The notes under the pieces: model-generated
Databases searched by the model: none
Seen by the model: the letters and a program-made list of their open reading frames with translations, nothing else
What the model was told of the DNA's origin: nothing
NCBI GenBank assembly: GCA_027405735.1
Contig: JAPEHQ010000004.1
Coordinates: 2,666,001 to 2,730,000 of the forward strand
Direction: 5' to 3'
Length of the DNA stretch: 64,000 nt
From: Mucor racemosus
Taxonomy: Eukaryota > Mucoromycota > Mucoromycetes > Mucorales > Mucoraceae
Part shown: piece by piece, positions 44,022 through 56,800 of the stretch
How positions within the stretch are numbered: position 1 is the first letter of the stretch
Layout: each line of letters starts with the position of its first letter
Made by a program: the position numbers and the translations under genes

Positions 44022-45670
44022 ATATAATATAATAACAAAATTTTTACAATCTATAAAAGTTACGGTCATCAACGTTGAACATACCAGATCTCGTCCGATA
44101 TGCACAGGAAAACAATATTTGTTAATACAGTAGATATAATAAAAAATGATTATTAGATTTTTAGATTTTTCTATGTAGAAGCTAAACAACCACCCTCTAT
44201 GATATTTATGTAATTATTTTTCTTACTAATTAGTCTAATCAATAAAAAAATTACAATTTTTTTTGCTCATTCCATAATTCACAATCTATTTTGACTTGCT
44301 GTAGTACACGAAAAAACTACGCTCGATAAACTAAAATGAATTTTAATATTAAATTTGAATTCTCAAAAAAAATTCATAGTTTTAATCTTCAACATCAGAG
44401 CATGCTCTCTTTTCTATAACTAATACCATACTAAAAACTTTTAGGATATAATTTATACACTACTAAACAGACATGACTTGGTCGCATTATGTTACCTATC
44501 CCTAAATTTATTTTATATCTCACGAAAGATTCAAAAACGCGTAAAATTCACTGCTTTTTCCTTGAAATCTGAGTTCCACTTTTTATCCTTGTTCTACTTT
44601 TTTTTTCACTAAATAACACCAAGAAAAATTTATATGCTAATGTACCTGAGATGTTCAGCTTTAATCCAAAAACAAGTATCCGAAAATATCCTATTTTTTG
44701 CAGTTGGTATTAATTTTTCAGTGCTAATGTTTCAGATTTTTTATACGTATTTCACTGCTAATGAATTGAAAACTTTGAGGCTTCACATCTCTAGAAAACA
44801 TTAGGCTATACTAACATTTTTTAATAATGAAACTTACTTGTTTTGAAGTGCTCTATAACATATGTTAATATAAAAAAATTCTGGGCACTTTTATTTTTTT
44901 TTCATTTTTTTGGCATTTCTATAGTACGTTTCAAAATATTGGTTAAATTGAGCAACATTTTTTTTGCATTCATGTCATTAAGCTTGTTAAGCTCTCTTGG
45001 ATCCAATTTAGAGTTTTTCAAAATATTGATTTTTCGTGGAGATATCCTCAAAAATATGTACAAAAAGGTACCTCCATTTCTAGCTTCCATTTTTCCCTTA
45101 TATACCCTCATCCCAAATTCTGAATTTGAAAAAAAATGGACAAAAATCATATTTTCTCTACGCAAAATGCAGCTAGAAGACTTTGCAATAGCTCAATCGA
45201 TAGATAATGCTTTTGCGCATCGTCTACATTAGTTATATTTTAAATATGCTTATGAAAAGTAATGTGCATCTTCAAAAAACCTCCAAAATTTCAATTCCAT
45301 TTTACGCAAAATTTAGTGTGGAATTCTTTTCTGATTTTTATTTAGATACATGCAGAATTTAAAACTATACAAAAGCCATTTAATGCTCTAGGTTAGTTTA
45401 CTTTGCAGTTTATGAGCTAGTAAACGATTTTGGTTTTTGGATCGTTTTCTGATCGATTCGATGATGATGATGTATCGATTTTGGAACTCAGTACTCGTCG
45501 GCTTTAAGCTGTAATGTGAACTGTTATTTTGATTATCTCGACGAAAAATCAATATTTTTCGCTGAAACAAAAAATACAGAGTATCTTTCAGTTGGGTCTA
45601 TCTTGTGAAGACAAAAAATTAATATCTCAATTTAGGTGCTCAATTTTTTACAATTGATTTTAGGTCGATT
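44022..45670 (+). repeat. Dispersed repeat R1, copy D (full form)
   Basis: Matches copy B along its whole length, including the upstream part ('ataaaagttacggtcatcaa', 'accagatctcgtccgat'), in the same orientation. Many substitutions and small indels separate the two. Confidence 0.75.
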
Positions 45671-46053
45671 AAAAGCGTTAAGGAATGGCAGTATTCAAAA
45701 CTATGTTAACAATAGCATTAGTTTTTTATCTTCTACTGGGGTTTTTGGTGGAGAATGGTTACGAAATAATCAAACTTGTGGCATTTCAGATCCAATTGCG
45801 CATAACTAAGCGTGATTTTCTATAATTAAAATCAAGTTTGATCTTTGATGAAAGATTAATTGCATTTAATTATATATATTGTGCCCGGATACATGGCAAT
45901 AATAATTAGGGGCGGGACAATTCATTAGCTTTTTAATTGCTATCAAAACAACAAAAAATCGATTTTAAACACCATCGTCATCTCTTTGGTATCAAAGATT
46001 GAAACCTAAATCTTTATTATAAAATTACATGGCATCAGTATGAACTGTCCAGA

Positions 46054-47488
46054 TTATTGAGGCTTGCCCTTTTCGAAATCAGCAACAACTTGTTTATAAA
46101 GTTCATCATTTATCAAGACATCAGCTGCTGTCAGTGTAAGACATTTAGCTGCACGAAGAGTATCTTCATGAGCAATTTCTGTCTTGGAGGCATCTGTGAA
46201 TTCGCTTGTATGATTGCCAGTATCTGTGTGAATAGCATACATTGGATGAATTCCAGGAACAGTATAACTCACATTACCAAAGTCAGTACTAGCGACAATA
46301 AGCTGCTCTTCTTGAGCGCGATCCTTGTATGTGATACCCTCATCTTCCATGTAATTTTTAAAATTTGCAGTCATGGCATCATTCATAAAAACATCGTCGA
46401 TAGAGCCCATTTCACGCCAAGTGAGCTTAACTTCACAACCAGAAGCATAACCAGCTCCCTTGAAACAGCGCTCAACTCGAGACTTTAAGTTTGCTAGTTG
46501 GTTTTTAGTAAGGGAGCGAGCACGATACGAAGCAGAAACATAAGATGGGACTACATTGGGAGCTTCACCGCCATTTGTTATAATGCCATGAACTCTGGAT
46601 ATTTCAAATTGATTAATTTCCTTCTTTTCACATACTAAATCTACATTAGTTTACCTGTCAGTGGGTAAAATTTGTTGTCTCATTAAACCTAAACTGGTAA
46701 TAGCTTGTACCATTGCATCCAATGCATTTACGCCTTCCCATGGAGCCATACTAGCGTGTGCAGGTTTACCGAAATACTCAATTTCAAGATTGTCCATGGC
46801 CAATAATCTCCCGTACAACACATCCTGAGCCATGGGATGCTACACAAGTTACACACTTTTTAAGATACAACAATACATCTATCGGGAAAAAAGATCAACT
46901 TACCAACATGAGTGCAATATCAACATTATCTTTGATGAGACCCTCTTTGACAAAATTGATTTTCCCACTACTGCTCTCTTCTGCGGGAGTACCAAATAAA
47001 ACTACTGTTCCTTGAACTAAATTTTTATCCATCAAAGATTTCATACTAACAGCACAAGCAACACCTTGAATTGCAATGAGATTATGACCACAAGCATGCC
47101 CGATCCTAATTTTGTTTGTTCTGTTAACTTGCGTTTGTTTTGTATTCTAATTACATGTGTTTACCCTGGTAATGCATCATATTCACTTGCAAACCCTACA
47201 CGTCTACCAGATTTACTGTTTGAAAACTTGGCTAAAAAGGATGTCTTGAGTCCAGCAACCTCACGAGTTACTTCAAAACCTTTTCCCTCCATATATTCGC
47301 AAAGAACTTTACAAGCATAAAACTCCTTGTCGCCCAATTCTGGTTTTTCATGAATCTTTCAATTGCATAAACTTAGCATGCGAGTAGAAATTTACTGATT
47401 TATTTAATACCTGAAGACTGATTTCTCGAAGTTCTTTATCAATGCTTTTGATGGTAGAGTTAATTGATTGTTTAATGTCGTTGCTCAT
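46054..47488 (-). CDS. M20 family amidohydrolase/dipeptidase, PM20D2-like
   Basis: Gene model complement(join(46054..46594, 46655..46839, 46904..47105, 47165..47355, 47411..47488)), 398 residues, phases consistent. M20 landmarks are IHEKPELG, GFASEYDALPG, IGHACGHNLIAIQGVACAV (metal-binding His and Cys region), FGTPAEESSSGKINFV (catalytic/metal Glu pair), and the dimerisation-domain start EYFGKPAHASMAPWEGVNALDAMV. The C-terminal block (SYTVPGIHPMYAIHTDTGNHTSEF) carries the late metal-binding His. This is the ACY1L2/PM20D2 group of cytosolic dipeptidases/aminoacylases. The substrate is not predictable: beta-alanyl-lysine-type dipeptides for PM20D2, or other N-acyl amino acids. No signal peptide is seen. 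It is tandem with the ALDH gene, about 300 bp apart. Confidence 0.9.
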
Positions 47489-47785
47489 GCTTAGCTATGA
47501 TTTTGAATGGAAAAAGCAAAAAAGAAGCTAAAAAATCAGAAACATTTTATAACAATAGCACTAAAAGATTTACCGGAATAGAGACATCATGATGAGATAC
47601 GCGAATATTTTGACAGGTTTATCAAGCCGATAAGATTATAACGGCTATATTTTCACATTGTTTAACACATTACTAAGGCTGTGCAATGTCTTAATCTCCC
47701 TTTATATTTCTTTTGTACAGCATGAAACAAGCTTGTTCCACAACGTGATTAGGACTTATTGCATTTTCTGTACATTTTATTTTAT

Positions 47786-49243
47786 TCAAGAAATATCCAT
47801 CATGACACTTTTTTCAAATGAAAATTGATCTAATGCTGATTTACCTAAATCTTTACCTATTCCTGATAGATTTCTACCTCCAAATGGTAGTGAAGGAGGC
47901 ATAACATTGTAGGTATTGACCCAAATGAACCCCGCTTTGATAAGGCTTGCTGCTTTATGAGCTTTTTTGATATCCTGAGAAAAAATACCAGATGCAAGAC
48001 CATATACAGATTGATTCACACGATTTATAGCTTCATCTAGATTATCAAAAGGCTCCATCACACTGAGTATTGGCCCAAATATCTCCTCGGTAGCTAACGG
48101 AGCATTATCATTTACATTAGCAAAGATAGTGGGTGGGACAAAATAGCCTTGAGAAGATGTTGTTGTACTTATTTTTCCCGTAAGAAAGGGTGTTTGATTA
48201 CTATTTTCCACATATTTCAATACTCGTTTATATTGGTTATCATCAATTAGGGGTCCATAAAGGTTATATTCATTTTCTCCTTCTACATCCAATGTTGCTT
48301 TCCAGGAGTTGTGAACAGTATCAGCAAGTTTGTCTAGGAATGTATCATAAATTGATTTGTGTACAAACACTCTAGATATAGCGCAACAGTTTTGTCCTGC
48401 ATTTGAAAATGCACCCATGGCAATAGATTCGACTGTTTTATCAAGATCTGCATCATCGCAAACAATAACCGCATTTTTACCACCGCATTCGAGTGTCAAT
48501 GGCAATAAACGATCAGCTGCACGACGCATAATCTCTTTTCCAACTTGTGTTGATCCTGTAAAGCTCGTTTTGTCTGTTCTATCAATCAAAGATTGGCTTA
48601 CTTCAATTCCACCGGGCAATACATTTAATACACCTGGAGGAAGAATATCTGTAGCTAGATCAGCTAATGCAAGAGATGATAATGGTGTCTGTGGTGCCGG
48701 TTTTACTATTGCAGAATTACCAGCAGCTAAAGCAGGACCCAGCTTCCAACCAACTAATAATAGAGGATAGTTAAAGGAGGTTATCAATGATACTGTGCCA
48801 AGAGGTTCTCGAGTTGTATAGGTATGCATTTTGTGTAATGCTTGTGATTGACCGTAAAATTTGTCACAATATCCAGCATAGTAACGAAGACAATCGACAA
48901 CATCACTGATTTCATACAACGAATCGCCGAGTGGTTTGCCTGTTTGTAATGATTCAATATGTGCCATATCATGGTCATTCTGTTCTAATCTTTGAGCAAG
49001 CGCCAATAAACGATCGCGACGATATTTTGGATTGGTTTGCCACTCAGAATTGACAGATACACCTTTTGCACTAACAATGGCTTCCTCAACTTGTGATGGA
49101 GAAGCTTCGTGAATGTCCACTAGGTGTGATTTATCATTAGGATTTACGAGTTTTCTTATATATTGAGATGAAGGTTTTGCAAATTGTCCATGAATATAAG
49201 GAGTGAACTGTTTTCCAGTGATAGGCCAAAGAAGTCTAGACAT
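47786..49243 (-). CDS. NAD(P)-dependent aldehyde dehydrogenase
   Basis: Intronless, 485 residues, complete ALDH superfamily fold. Cofactor/catalytic motifs are TSFNYPLLLVGWKLGPALAAGNSAIVKPA (conserved Asn158), FTGSTQVGKEI, LECGGKNA (general base Glu252) and NAGQNCCAISRVFV (nucleophile Cys286). The C-terminal motif EEIFGPILSVMEPFD is followed by LPFGGRNLSGIGKDLG. The overall look is closest to the betaine-aldehyde/aminoaldehyde dehydrogenase group (ALDH9-like), but the substrate is uncertain. No targeting signal is obvious. It is transcribed away from the small secreted protein gene through a shared 390-bp promoter region. Confidence 0.93.
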   Translation of the reverse strand: MSRLLWPITGKQFTPYIHGQFAKPSSQYIRKLVNPNDKSHLVDIHEASPSQVEEAIVSAKGVSVNSEWQTNPKYRRDRLLALAQRLEQNDHDMAHIESLQTGKPLGDSLYEISDVVDCLRYYAGYCDKFYGQSQALHKMHTYTTREPLGTVSLITSFNYPLLLVGWKLGPALAAGNSAIVKPAPQTPLSSLALADLATDILPPGVLNVLPGGIEVSQSLIDRTDKTSFTGSTQVGKEIMRRAADRLLPLTLECGGKNAVIVCDDADLDKTVESIAMGAFSNAGQNCCAISRVFVHKSIYDTFLDKLADTVHNSWKATLDVEGENEYNLYGPLIDDNQYKRVLKYVENSNQTPFLTGKISTTTSSQGYFVPPTIFANVNDNAPLATEEIFGPILSVMEPFDNLDEAINRVNQSVYGLASGIFSQDIKKAHKAASLIKAGFIWVNTYNVMPPSLPFGGRNLSGIGKDLGKSALDQFSFEKSVMMDIS

Positions 49244-49244
49244 T

Positions 49245-49633
49245 AGGAAATAATTATAGAAATATAGAAGCGAGAAACTATTAATAATCCCCTGCCGTCT
49301 AGTATGTCTTTCTCTCTGTGTAATACTCTGCCCCTCAAAATATTTTTCAATTTCCCCTCCCCTCTTCTTTAATTTACGCTACACGTGCAGTGCAGCAGCA
49401 ATGGACATTATCATAATATTCAATATATGTATATTTATATACAAAAAAGGGAGCTTTCCAATTATGTTTCAAGTATATGGTTTTTTCTCCTGATTTTTAT
49501 ATAATGAATAATTTACTATACTGCTTGTTTGAAAGGAGTAAATTTACAGAGAAAAATAGTATAAATAATTGACAAATTTTATACATCAAAAGGACAATAT
49601 TCATCTATCGTCTAACAATCTAATACTCTTATA
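49245..49633. promoter_or_regulatory. Divergent promoter region between ALDH and a secreted protein gene
   Basis: 390 bp with a C/T-rich block next to the ALDH side (about 49310-49375) and TATAAAT at about 49560-49566, some 70 bp before the start of the secreted protein gene. Confidence 0.5.
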
Positions 49634-49982
49634 ATGAAGTTTCTCTCAATCATTGCTATTCTCTCTGTTGCTGCTTTAGTATCTGCTGCTCCCTGTCGTG
49701 ATAAGAATCATAACCATGATGGTCATGACAATTCCAATTGGGAAGATAATAGTAATCATGAGGACAACAGTAACTCTGGGAACAAGCATATTACCCAAAC
49801 TGTTGGTAATGTTGGCAGCAGTGGTGGAAACAAAGGACTTGTAAGTTTATGCAAAGTTTAATTAAAAAAGTAGTACAAATTCTAATCACATTTATTCATA
49901 GCTTTCTGGCCTTCTTGGTGGTGGATTGTTGAGTTCTACTACCAACAATAACTATGTCACTCAAGATGCTCATATTGAGTAA
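49634..49982 (+). CDS. Small secreted His/Asn-rich protein
   Basis: Gene model join(49634..49840, 49902..49982), 95 residues. Residues 1-18 are a signal peptide (MKFLSIIAILSVAALVSA, cleaved before APC). A hydrophilic region follows with a His-rich motif (KNHNHDGHD) and a short near-repeat (DNSNWEDNSNHEDNSNSGN). A Gly/Val-rich part comes next (TQTVGNVGSSGGNKG), and the second exon adds a hydrophobic LSGLLGGGLLSS segment and ends in NNNYVTQDAHIE. Only one cysteine remains after cleavage, so it is not a disulfide-rich effector. The family is unknown; the His cluster could bind metal. Confidence 0.8.
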
Positions 49983-50344
49983 CTTTGCTTTGGTATACAT
50001 ACAGCAATTTGCCAATTAACAGTACAATGTTAAGAGCTTTTATCCAATTTAATTTTGTACCTCTCGTTCTCTTTAATCCCCTTTCCCTTATCATTGCAAC
50101 TCGAAAATAAAAATAAAAATGTTTTTGTCGAAATTTGTCTCCAATGTTTAATGAGTATTCTACTTTAAATTTGAGTAGATGTCAATATAAAAAATATTTC
50201 TAGGCTTTTCAGAGATTAGAAATCGATACAAAATGCCAGAATTATATAATATGGTCATGTCAGTGGCATAAAACAATTCTTTAGAGTTTATGCATCACTG
50301 AAATAAGCAATTTTTTAGTGGCAAAAGCGTAAATGCAATTTTAA

Positions 50345-50397
<53 letters not shown>

Positions 50398-50805
50398 AAA
50401 AGCATTGAATCAATGAACATAATGCTTAATGTTATTCAATTACATATTCTCTAATTGCATTAGTTTTTTATCCTAGTTAATTGCGCCAAAGACTCATAAT
50501 TCATGTCGCTCCAAATGGAAATTGGAATTCAATACCGCCTCTCTCAACTAGCATCCCGTTTCAAACATTTCCTTGAAGTTTTTCTAAAATAAAAATACGA
50601 TAATACAGTTCAGATAGCAGAGTTTGCTAATACAGTATTTATTTTCAAATAGCCACTCACATCAGTGGTCTAGACCTTAGGTCAGAGGAGTAATAGTTGT
50701 GCGTTGATTAAAGCTTGCAATACAAATAAAAACAGGGGGGGGGGAATACAACAAAAGAAAAATACAATCTAGCAATTGGAAATTTATTATATATATTTTA
50801 CACGA
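49983..50805. other. Intergenic with a ~44-nt poly-T run
   Basis: No gene is seen. An uninterrupted T tract runs from about 50346 to 50390. It could be the tail of a minus-strand retroposed sequence, but no recognisable body precedes it. A short G run occurs near 50737. Confidence 0.6.
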
Positions 50806-53800
50806 TTATAACCATGGCATCCAAGTACATTCCATTTGAGCCATTTTTTGAGGGTTGCTAGCTTGAGAAATAAGATCAATGACATTTTGATTTAATGGTT
50901 TACCAGCATTTAAAGTTTTTTCACGATCTGCTTTACAAGACAAGAATTGTGCTTTTGTTTGTACTTGGAGCACATTTGTATTAATTCTTTCGCGGAATTG
51001 GACGTCAGTAACAGAACGATGATTAGCTAAATGCCATGTAGCCAATTCATCTCGCACAAACAAGCATAAATATTGATCTAATTCGAATTCAGGTTCTGTT
51101 AAACAACGAGCAGTTGCCATTAAACAACTAGTAAATAACCCTTCAATGCCAATAGGTGTGATAAACTCTTGAATATTGGGAGTAAAACGGAAAGGAATAG
51201 CTTCGCCATTACCAAATAATGGATTCGCTGCATTCCAACCTAATTAAATAATATATTAGTTGATCTGTAAGAGATATAATTACAAATGTATTCTTACCTG
51301 GCAAAAGTTCTGTCATCCAAACATTACCAGTACTACGAGAAATCATAATTTTATGGGGCATGCGATGGCCAACACTAAAGATGTAAGCCATCAATGTTGC
51401 TGTTGCATATTGTGCTGTAAAACGTTTACGAAGCATCCAATAGTCAGTGTACGAACTCATGGTCTTGAATAAATACTAAGGAGTACATGCATGTCAATTA
51501 CAATTACCAAAAAAAAACCGAGAATATACATTTTGATTTAAACTTACTTTGCTTAGAATATTTGATGGCACCATATTCGTTGAAATGTAGTCATTGATTT
51601 CCATACGTAAATTCAATAATTCAGTTTTTTGATTAACAATCTATTGTAGAAATTAAGTAAAACAAACAAGATTTACAAGTATAATCAGCTTACATCCTTT
51701 TGGGCTTGAACATTATTCTTGAACTTCTCTACAAAGCAAACCAAAGGATCATCCTTATGCATATGTACACTATCACAATGGTCTTCATAAATATCATATA
51801 ACGAAGTATATGAAGGGTCATCTTGCACCATTCTAACATTAGGAGCAAGTGGTACAATAGCAGGTAAATGGAACACCAAATTACGCATACGACTCTCCTT
51901 ACGACGTTCGAGAATATAATTCAACATACGGAACAATTGCATCAATCGTTCTTCACGACGGAATTGACGAGCAACAGGATTTTGAATCAAGAAAGGATGA
52001 ATTGTACCATCATGACCACGAATAGTTAAGCGACGATAACAATTACCATAGCTTCGAATGATTTCAACCTCGGGTAAGAAACGATCAATACGTAAAAAGT
52101 CATTAGCATTGTCCTTGAGCATAAGATATTGCCCAGGAATTTCCACATCATCAAACTTTTGATGTTGAAATTCAACTAAATAATGACTTGAAGCTTCTAA
52201 TTTATGCTTGCGAGGGCGAGCATCCAACATGGCTTCAAATTTATCACGCCATAATCTCAACTTGGCTACATATTCTTCCAGATTCAATTTTGTCTTTGCA
52301 AAATCATTCACAAATGCAGTCTTCATATGCCCAGGATAAAGACTATCTGCAAATCTATGAATATTAGCAACTGTAGCATGCGTCAATTGGAATGTATCGT
52401 TGGGATTAGTCAATCTTGTCAATAATTGCTATTATTAAAAATGTAATTTTGTTAATAAAAAAGCATATTAAAAAAATACCAATTACTTCTTACTTGTGCT
52501 CCTTCATTATACAATGCAACTACTAAACGATACATATCTTCGTCCGCTTGAGGCTTGAACTTTAATTGAATTTGATCTACCATAGTTTCCATTGATAAAG
52601 CTAATAAGGGGTATCCAGTTTTAAGCATAGACATGATTTCATCTAATGGGCTGGCTGCAGTAGCAGATGTATTGATTTGAGTAGGCAAAGGCCCTCTATT
52701 AGGGTTATTACCAGGTACTGCAGGTGTAGATGTTGCCGTTGCATTTGGAGAATTAGATGAAAATCCAGATGCTTGTTGAGGTTGTTGTTTTGGTATAGCT
52801 GATGGAGTCCTTTCGCTAGCATTACTGATTGCGGGAGATGCTTGAGAAGTAGCAACAGGAGTACCATTTTGAACTTGTTGTGGTGTTATTTCACTACTTG
52901 CTTCCTCCACCTTTACCTTGACAGTATCATTGTCCTTTTTGTCATCACCATTAATTTCAAAAGATTCTTTCTTGAAATCATCTTTAGATGATTCAGCATC
53001 ACTAGATGACTTTTCTTCTGTGTTTTCTTCTTTCTGATCTACCTCCATAGCATCTTCTTTAGCAGCTGCTAATGCTGGTTCAATTGATCCATTTTCAGAA
53101 GCGGCAGCAGGAGTGCTGTTACCACCTTCAGTTGCACTTGTAGCAGTAGTAGGGGTTGCGCTACCTTGTTGCTGTTGCTGTTGTTGTTGTTGTTGCTGTT
53201 GAGCTGCTTCGGCAGCTATACTTGCTTGCATTACACTAGCACGCTTCAACATGTCTTCCTTTGCTGTTCTCAATTGGAAATGCAAAGCTTGAGGGAACTG
53301 CTTAGCAATGCGGATCAGAATAGCGCGAGCATGTCTTCCTTCACGATGCTGCAATGCTGTAAGCAATTGTGGAATAAATGTAATCCAGTACCAAACAGGC
53401 CATTCGCCTTTATAACCTTCTACAGCTCGAGAAATTGTACCGTTTTGATCATCCAGACTCAATAACCACAAAATGCGCAATAAATGTTTACGAGCCTTGG
53501 CATTCTTGTATAAACCAGAAGCTTGCAAATAACAACTGACGGCACTATTGGCCCAGGAAAGGTCCTTAGGATTTTCTTTGAATCGACGATCATTGTAACG
53601 ACCCCATTCAGCCCATGCGCGAGGTAATGTCATATCAATTTGAACAGCATTAACATATGCTTCATTGGCTTCATTATTATGATGCAATTTCGCTAAAAAC
53701 ATACCCTTCAATGTAAAGAACTCGGCCTTTTGTTGATGAGTAAAGTACATCAAGTTTGTGTTATTAATTACATCAAGGCCAGCAGTTAATTCATTAGGGT

Positions 53801-56800
53801 TTTGATAATAACATTTGGCTTGCTCGCGAAGTTTCAAGAAAGCTTCTTGGATTTCAATGTTGGGAAGTGTGTAAATCTTTGTCAAATAATTGATGCAAAC
53901 ATCGTATAATTGATGTTTACGAGCAACATGTGCAAAACGATTGATAATCCAAGCAGTTTCATGATATCCACGATAAGCATATGAATGACCGCTGCTAGCA
54001 TTGTTTTGACCAGGAGCTGGTTGAAGTAACGGAATCAATGGCAGATAAGTGCGATTGATAGCACTAAATATATGTTGACGCCATGCAACAAGGTCGCTCC
54101 ATACGTTAATATCATCCCACATATTGGGCAAACGTTCACGCCAAGTTCCCAAGATGCTACGAAGTTCTGCTGATCTTTGATCCAGATTTTGAGCAGTTGT
54201 ACTTGATAAGCTCTTGAAGATCTGACTAGCTTCAGAAAGTTCTAAATATTGTTGGAAAGTTTGTAGCAATGGCAAATGGCTTTGAGTAACTACAGTAGGT
54301 AATGAATACCATTTACGAAGTGATAATTGAACACCTTCTTCGCAAATGCGGGTAAATTCAGGTAATTTATCTTGACTAGTTTGGGATTTAATCAGTGATA
54401 AGAAACCTTCAAAGATTTTTTGACGAGGAACTGGAGAATCAGATAACTGATGAAGTGATTGTTCCAATACTTCTCGTTCTGCAGTCCAATCAGATAATCG
54501 CCATGCACATTCAAGCAGCAAATTAGTATTGTTATCATGCTTAGCAAGATCAGATAAGATATCCCATTGTTGTAATTTTTGCGTACACATAATCCAGTGG
54601 TCTTCCCACAACATACTTTCTGATTCTGTATGCGCCAAAATACCACCACGAGCCTTGATTTGAATATTTTCATACATATGTTGAGCTTGTTGCCACATTC
54701 CACATTGCTCGCAAGATACCGTCATATTAGTTTCTGAATATACACAACGACGACGCCATAAACCGTAAAGCATATCCTCTTCATTGAGAGTAGAATACAT
54801 TTCTGCAAGGGAATCCAATGTACGCTGTTGATCAAGTTGTTCTTCTTTTGGAACATCTGTCAAACGGCCTGTTATAGCTTGCTTTTGAAGCATTTCAATA
54901 GCAGTATGCCAGCAATTATGAGTTTTGCCCAAATATTTAATCAGATGAGATGGAATAGGAATTGTAGGTGTAGTATTAGATATACCAGTAAGTAATGCTT
55001 GAACAACATTGGGTCTACGTTCGGATTGTTTAGCATGATAATCCTTGGAGAGCAATACAGTCAAAACTTTCGAAATGTCATGTCTTTCAACACTTGTTAA
55101 TGCGGTCCAGCACATTGGGAATAGATCAACCCAAAGTCTGAAAGCTGTTTCATCATCTAAATACTGTAATTGACGAATATCTGCCAAAGTATCACTCACT
55201 TGAATACCTTGTAAATTCTTCAAGAATTCTCGATGCTCTTTAACAATAGTAGAAATACTCTCAGGCACATCGATCTTCATATCGGTTTCATCTCCAGAAT
55301 TACTTGCAAAGATACCAATTGGCTTGACCTTCAATGTATAAGGCGCTGATACTTGAGTATCAATGCCTACAGATCCTACCAACAAATCTAGAGCTTGATG
55401 CAGCCAGAATGAATTCGCTAAAGGTTCCCAATTTTGAACACCCAAGATATAGTTCAAGCGAGCAGGCAATGTCTGACCTATACTATCATTAAAGATCTTC
55501 ATGAATTGAGCTCGGATCAAGGGATTTTCGTTACGAGTACCCAATAAGAACGCTTGTTCCATACGCACTGTCAATTCAGATCGAGCAAACGAAGGATTGC
55601 TGTAGATTTTCAGCACAAGACTCAAAAAGTCCTCTGTCAATTTGGTATTATTTCTAGACTCAATGGTCATCATTTTACCCAATAAGCCAGCTTTTTCCTT
55701 AATTGTAGGGATAGGTTCCACTTTACCGAGTACCCATTCACTAAGCATATCTAAAATATTGCGTAAAAGTTGTACATCGGGTGATTTTTCGATTAATTGA
55801 ATCAAGCATGTCAAGAACCAACGACGCTGATCACCTAAATGTGCGATACGTTTTTTCAAAAGTGAGAGACCCAATATCAATAAACTAACTTGTGTTTCAT
55901 AAGGAGTACTTGATGTGGAATGAGATGGTAAAGTATGTTCTTTGGTCAACAATTGCAACATCTTGACAATACCCGGAATATGAGGATCCAAATATTCATC
56001 TTGACTACTACTAGCAGCCTGTAATAACTTGAGGACCCCATAAATGTTGGTCATATTGACTAACCCTTCCTTGATAATGTACTCAATCAAACTCATAAAA
56101 GCGACAACTTCAGGTGATTGTTCTGGTTCTTGTTGTGTCTCAGGCTGTTGTGCCTCAGATTCAGGTTGAGATATATCCCCATTAGGTAAATCTCTGTCAT
56201 TGTTAGCTTCAGTATTGGTACTAGGAGTAGTATTTAAAGGAGCAGAGGTAGAGTTTGTAGAAGCAGGTGTATCTTCCTCCATTGGTGTAGTGTCATTCAC
56301 AGTAGATGTTTCTTCGTTTAAAGAATTGCCATTGACAGGAGGAGTCGCGACAGTTGTAGGTGATGTATCCATAGGCGTGTTTGCTGTATTAGCAGGTGTT
56401 CCTGCAGCAGACGGTGTAAAGATATTATGAGAACTACCGAGATTAGGAGATTCAGGAGCCTCAGGTTGTAATGAAACCTTATACTTATTGATAGCGGCAA
56501 TAATGCAAACCAGTACAGGATTCAATGCGGTCTGAATACGTGTATTTTCGGATCTAATACTTGCTTCCAATAATCTATACAATTGACCCATATTTGCAAT
56601 AAACCAATCTGTATCTCGATAAGTAATATCAGCATTGAGAATCTCCAATGCATTGCAAACACTAGAAACGACCATTTCATTTGTTGAATCCTTAAACATG
56701 AGAGAACGCTCCAAATGTTGAAAACGTACATGAACATCAGGCCATAGATCAGGCTTCAAAAATGATTTCACAAGCTCAATTGTTCTTTGAACAAGTCTCT

